Source: Bacteroidales bacterium (lineage in GTDB: Bacteria; Bacteroidota; Bacteroidia; Bacteroidales; SM23-62). Taken from it: a stretch of DNA of 5,745 bases. Shown one piece after another: positions 3,664 to 5,745 of the stretch (position 1 is its first letter; every line of letters begins with the position of its first letter). The stretch spans positions 1 through 5,745 of the forward strand of contig JADHVS010000269.1 of assembly GCA_016783865.1 (NCBI GenBank), read 5' to 3'. The notes beneath the pieces were generated by a model that had not been told where the DNA came from, did not search any database, and was given only the letters and a program-made list of their open reading frames with translations. Made by a program: the position numbers and the translations under genes.

Positions 3664-5745
3664 ATGTTCAGAAGCTTTTTTACCGTAGCCTTCAGGAATA
3701 TTATCAGACAGAAGGCATATGCTGTTATTAATATCCTGGGACTTGCCATTGGACTGGCATGCAGCATACTGATAGTATTATTCGTAACAAATGAACTCAG
3801 TTATGATAACTTTCATGTAAAAGGAGACAGGATATTTCGGCTTTACCTGGATGGCAAGATTGGCGAGCAGGAATTATTGAGTGCCTGGACAGCCGTTCCA
3901 ACTGCTCCGGCATTTCTTGAGGAATTTCCTGAACTGGAAGATGCCTGCAGAATGGAGAGATGGAGTGAGATAATAGTGAGATATGAAGATAAAACATTCC
4001 AGGAGGATGCTGTTTTATTCGCCGATTCAACCTTCTTTAATATCTTTTCATATACTCTGCTTAAGGGAGATCCGAAAGAGGTGTTGAGAGAGCCAAATAC
4101 GGTTGTTATCTCAGATGAGATGGCAAAAAAGTATTTTGGGAATGATGAACCCATTGACAAGGTGTTAAAGTTTTATGCCGATACTACCAATTACCGTGTG
4201 AGCGGTGTTATGGGGAAGATGCCTGAAAACAGCCACATCTATGGTGATTTCATCGTTTCTTATTACAGCATTCCCTGGAAGATCAACAGGACTCAGTGGA
4301 CAAGCAATAATCTTTTTACCTACTTTTTATTAAATGAAGGGGCCTCTGTTGAAGCTCTTCAGGAGAAAATCGATCCGGTGTTGCGTAAATATGTCGGCCC
4401 GGAAATCGATGTTTTTCTGGGTATTAGTCTGGATGAATGGATAGAACAGGGGAACCGCTATGGATTGTTCCTGCAACCATTGAAGGATATCCACCTGAAT
4501 ACAGATATTACAGGTGGCATGAAACCCACAAATGATATAAAATATATTTACCTGTTCTCTCTCATTGCTGTCTTTATCCTGTTGATTGCAACCATAAATT
4601 TTATGAACCTGGCAACGGCGAGATCAGCCCAGCGATCACGGGAGGTGGGTATGAGAAAAGTGGTTGGTTCAGGAAGAAACTTGTTGATAAGGCAGTTCCT
4701 GACAGAATCTATGATTATGGTATTTATTTCTCTCATTGTTGCCATCCTTCTGGTTGAGCTCCTGATCACACCTTATAATAATTTAATAAGGCTGGACCTG
4801 TCAATCGATTATTTTGGGGTATGGTACACTATGCCTGCACTGATAGGCCTTGCCTTCATTGTTGGTCTGATATCTGGCAGTTATCCTGCCTTCATGTTAT
4901 CTTCCTTTAAGCCCGTATCGGTATTGACCGGGAAACTCGAAGCCGGTGTTAAAAGCGGATGGTTAAGACGGATCCTTGTTGTGATTCAATTTGTTATATC
5001 CGTATTTATTATAATAGGGACCATCGTAATCTATCAGCAATTAAGTTTTATGCTGAATAAAGACCTGGGATTTTATAAAGAGCAGCTAGTCGTTATTCAG
5101 CAATTCAATGACATTGGTAATGACCACATTTTTACCTTTAAGGAGGAAATATCTAAAATTCCAGGTGTGATATCTTCATCCAGTTCTACTATGGTTCCGG
5201 GACATACCAACAATAATAATGGATATTTGATAGAAGGAAGGTCTACGGATAACGTTGTGCTGATGAACACCAACTGGGTTGATTTTGATTATATCGAGAC
5301 GTACGGAATCGATTTGGCAGATGGGAGGTTTTTTACACCCGGGATGGCTTCTGACAGCAGTGCAGCCGTGGTTAATCAGTCGGCCATCAGGTCATTCAAC
5401 ATCGATGAACCTCTGTCAACAAGATTCATACAACCTTCAGATGAAGGTGAACTGCAATACAGGCCGGTGATTGGTGTTGTGAAAGATTTTCACTTTATGT
5501 CGCTGCAAAATGATATAGAGCCTTATGTATTTATGTTACGGCCCGGCGATTCGGACTGGATACCTTACCTTACTATCCGGTTTGATCCTCAAAACATAAA
5601 ATCTACATTAAGGGAAGTAGAAAAGGTTTGGGATGAATTTTCACATGGCCAGCCTTTCCAGTATTTTTTCATGGATGATGATTTTGCCACCCGTTATGCT
5701 GAGGAAGAAAGAACAAGGACTATTTTTACGATATTTGCCATCCTT
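3664..5745 (+). CDS. MacB/FtsX-like ABC transporter permease, 3' end outside window
   Basis: The frame is open for 694 codons from the ATG at 3664 to the window edge, with no stop or frameshift. The start MFRSFFTVAFRNIIRQKAYA matches the family N-terminus; upstream is A/T-rich with no clear Shine-Dalgarno motif. TM1 is at about residues 20-42, ending TNELSYDNF. The MacB_PCD-like periplasmic domain covers about 45-290, with KKYFGNDEPIDKVLKF and LQPLKDIHL. TM2 is at about 294-316, followed by the loop ARSAQRSREVGMRKVVGSGR; TM3 is at about 350-372, TM4 about 390-412 and TM5 about 437-459. The second periplasmic domain includes VIGVVKDFHFMSLQNDIEPYV. TM6 begins at about residue 687 and is cut off; compared with the upstream paralogue, about 115 residues remain. 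In the TM1 region (43 positions) it is identical to the upstream protein at 24. It is a tandem paralogue, probably co-transcribed. The ATPase partner and substrate are not visible. Confidence 0.93.
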   Translation, partial: MFRSFFTVAFRNIIRQKAYAVINILGLAIGLACSILIVLFVTNELSYDNFHVKGDRIFRLYLDGKIGEQELLSAWTAVPTAPAFLEEFPELEDACRMERWSEIIVRYEDKTFQEDAVLFADSTFFNIFSYTLLKGDPKEVLREPNTVVISDEMAKKYFGNDEPIDKVLKFYADTTNYRVSGVMGKMPENSHIYGDFIVSYYSIPWKINRTQWTSNNLFTYFLLNEGASVEALQEKIDPVLRKYVGPEIDVFLGISLDEWIEQGNRYGLFLQPLKDIHLNTDITGGMKPTNDIKYIYLFSLIAVFILLIATINFMNLATARSAQRSREVGMRKVVGSGRNLLIRQFLTESMIMVFISLIVAILLVELLITPYNNLIRLDLSIDYFGVWYTMPALIGLAFIVGLISGSYPAFMLSSFKPVSVLTGKLEAGVKSGWLRRILVVIQFVISVFIIIGTIVIYQQLSFMLNKDLGFYKEQLVVIQQFNDIGNDHIFTFKEEISKIPGVISSSSSTMVPGHTNNNNGYLIEGRSTDNVVLMNTNWVDFDYIETYGIDLADGRFFTPGMASDSSAAVVNQSAIRSFNIDEPLSTRFIQPSDEGELQYRPVIGVVKDFHFMSLQNDIEPYVFMLRPGDSDWIPYLTIRFDPQNIKSTLREVEKVWDEFSHGQPFQYFFMDDDFATRYAEEERTRTIFTIFAIL

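Noticed and set aside
3413..3688. ORF of 91 codons spanning the permease end and the hairpin region
   Set aside because: It reads out of frame through the permease C-terminus and then through the two palindromes (giving RRKRRG-like sequence), then overlaps the next gene start. No support as a protein.

Overview
The window looks like chromosomal DNA of a member of the Bacteroidota, probably a Bacteroidia/Marinilabiliales-type or related environmental lineage. The reasons are: the two large genes are the long, duplicated MacB/FtsX-type permeases that this phylum carries in tandem clusters; starts are preceded by A/T-rich sequence rather than strong Shine-Dalgarno motifs; base composition is moderate; and intergenic DNA holds nested inverted repeats of a kind seen in these genomes. 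The species cannot be named from the sequence. All recognisable genes are on the + strand.

Layout. (1) 1-330 is the C-terminal part of a SiaB-family (GHKL-fold) protein kinase. (2) 340-744 is a complete SiaC-family (DUF1987) regulatory phosphoprotein, 9 bases downstream and probably co-transcribed; together they form a kinase/substrate switch module like the one in Pseudomonas SiaABCD. (3) 745-1108 has no gene. It holds a 218-bp element bounded by 30-bp inverted repeats (29/30 match, four 7-bp GTGARTC units per arm) with a second inverted repeat nested inside, then a probable promoter region with a 13-bp palindrome, and a 7-bp-stem hairpin ending two bases before the next start codon. (4) 1109-3519 encodes one MacB/FtsX-like ABC transporter permease of about 803 residues, broken by a one-base deletion in a T run at 2480-2483, so it reads as two ORFs. 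(5) 3520-3663 carries two GC-rich hairpins in inverted orientation, a REP-doublet (REPIN/BIME-like) arrangement. (6) 3664-5745 is a second permease of the same family, open to the window edge (694 codons, about 115 residues missing).

The two permeases are tandem paralogues with the same plan: TM1, periplasmic MacB-like domain, three-TM FtsX block, TM5, second periplasmic domain, C-terminal FtsX block. No ATP-binding subunit is in the window, so their transport function and substrate are unknown. There is no evidence linking the SiaB/SiaC pair functionally with the permeases; the repeat element and a separate promoter-like region lie between them. No clearly new biological system is visible. 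The most useful items to follow up are the frameshift, the two intergenic repeat elements and the hairpin at the permease start.
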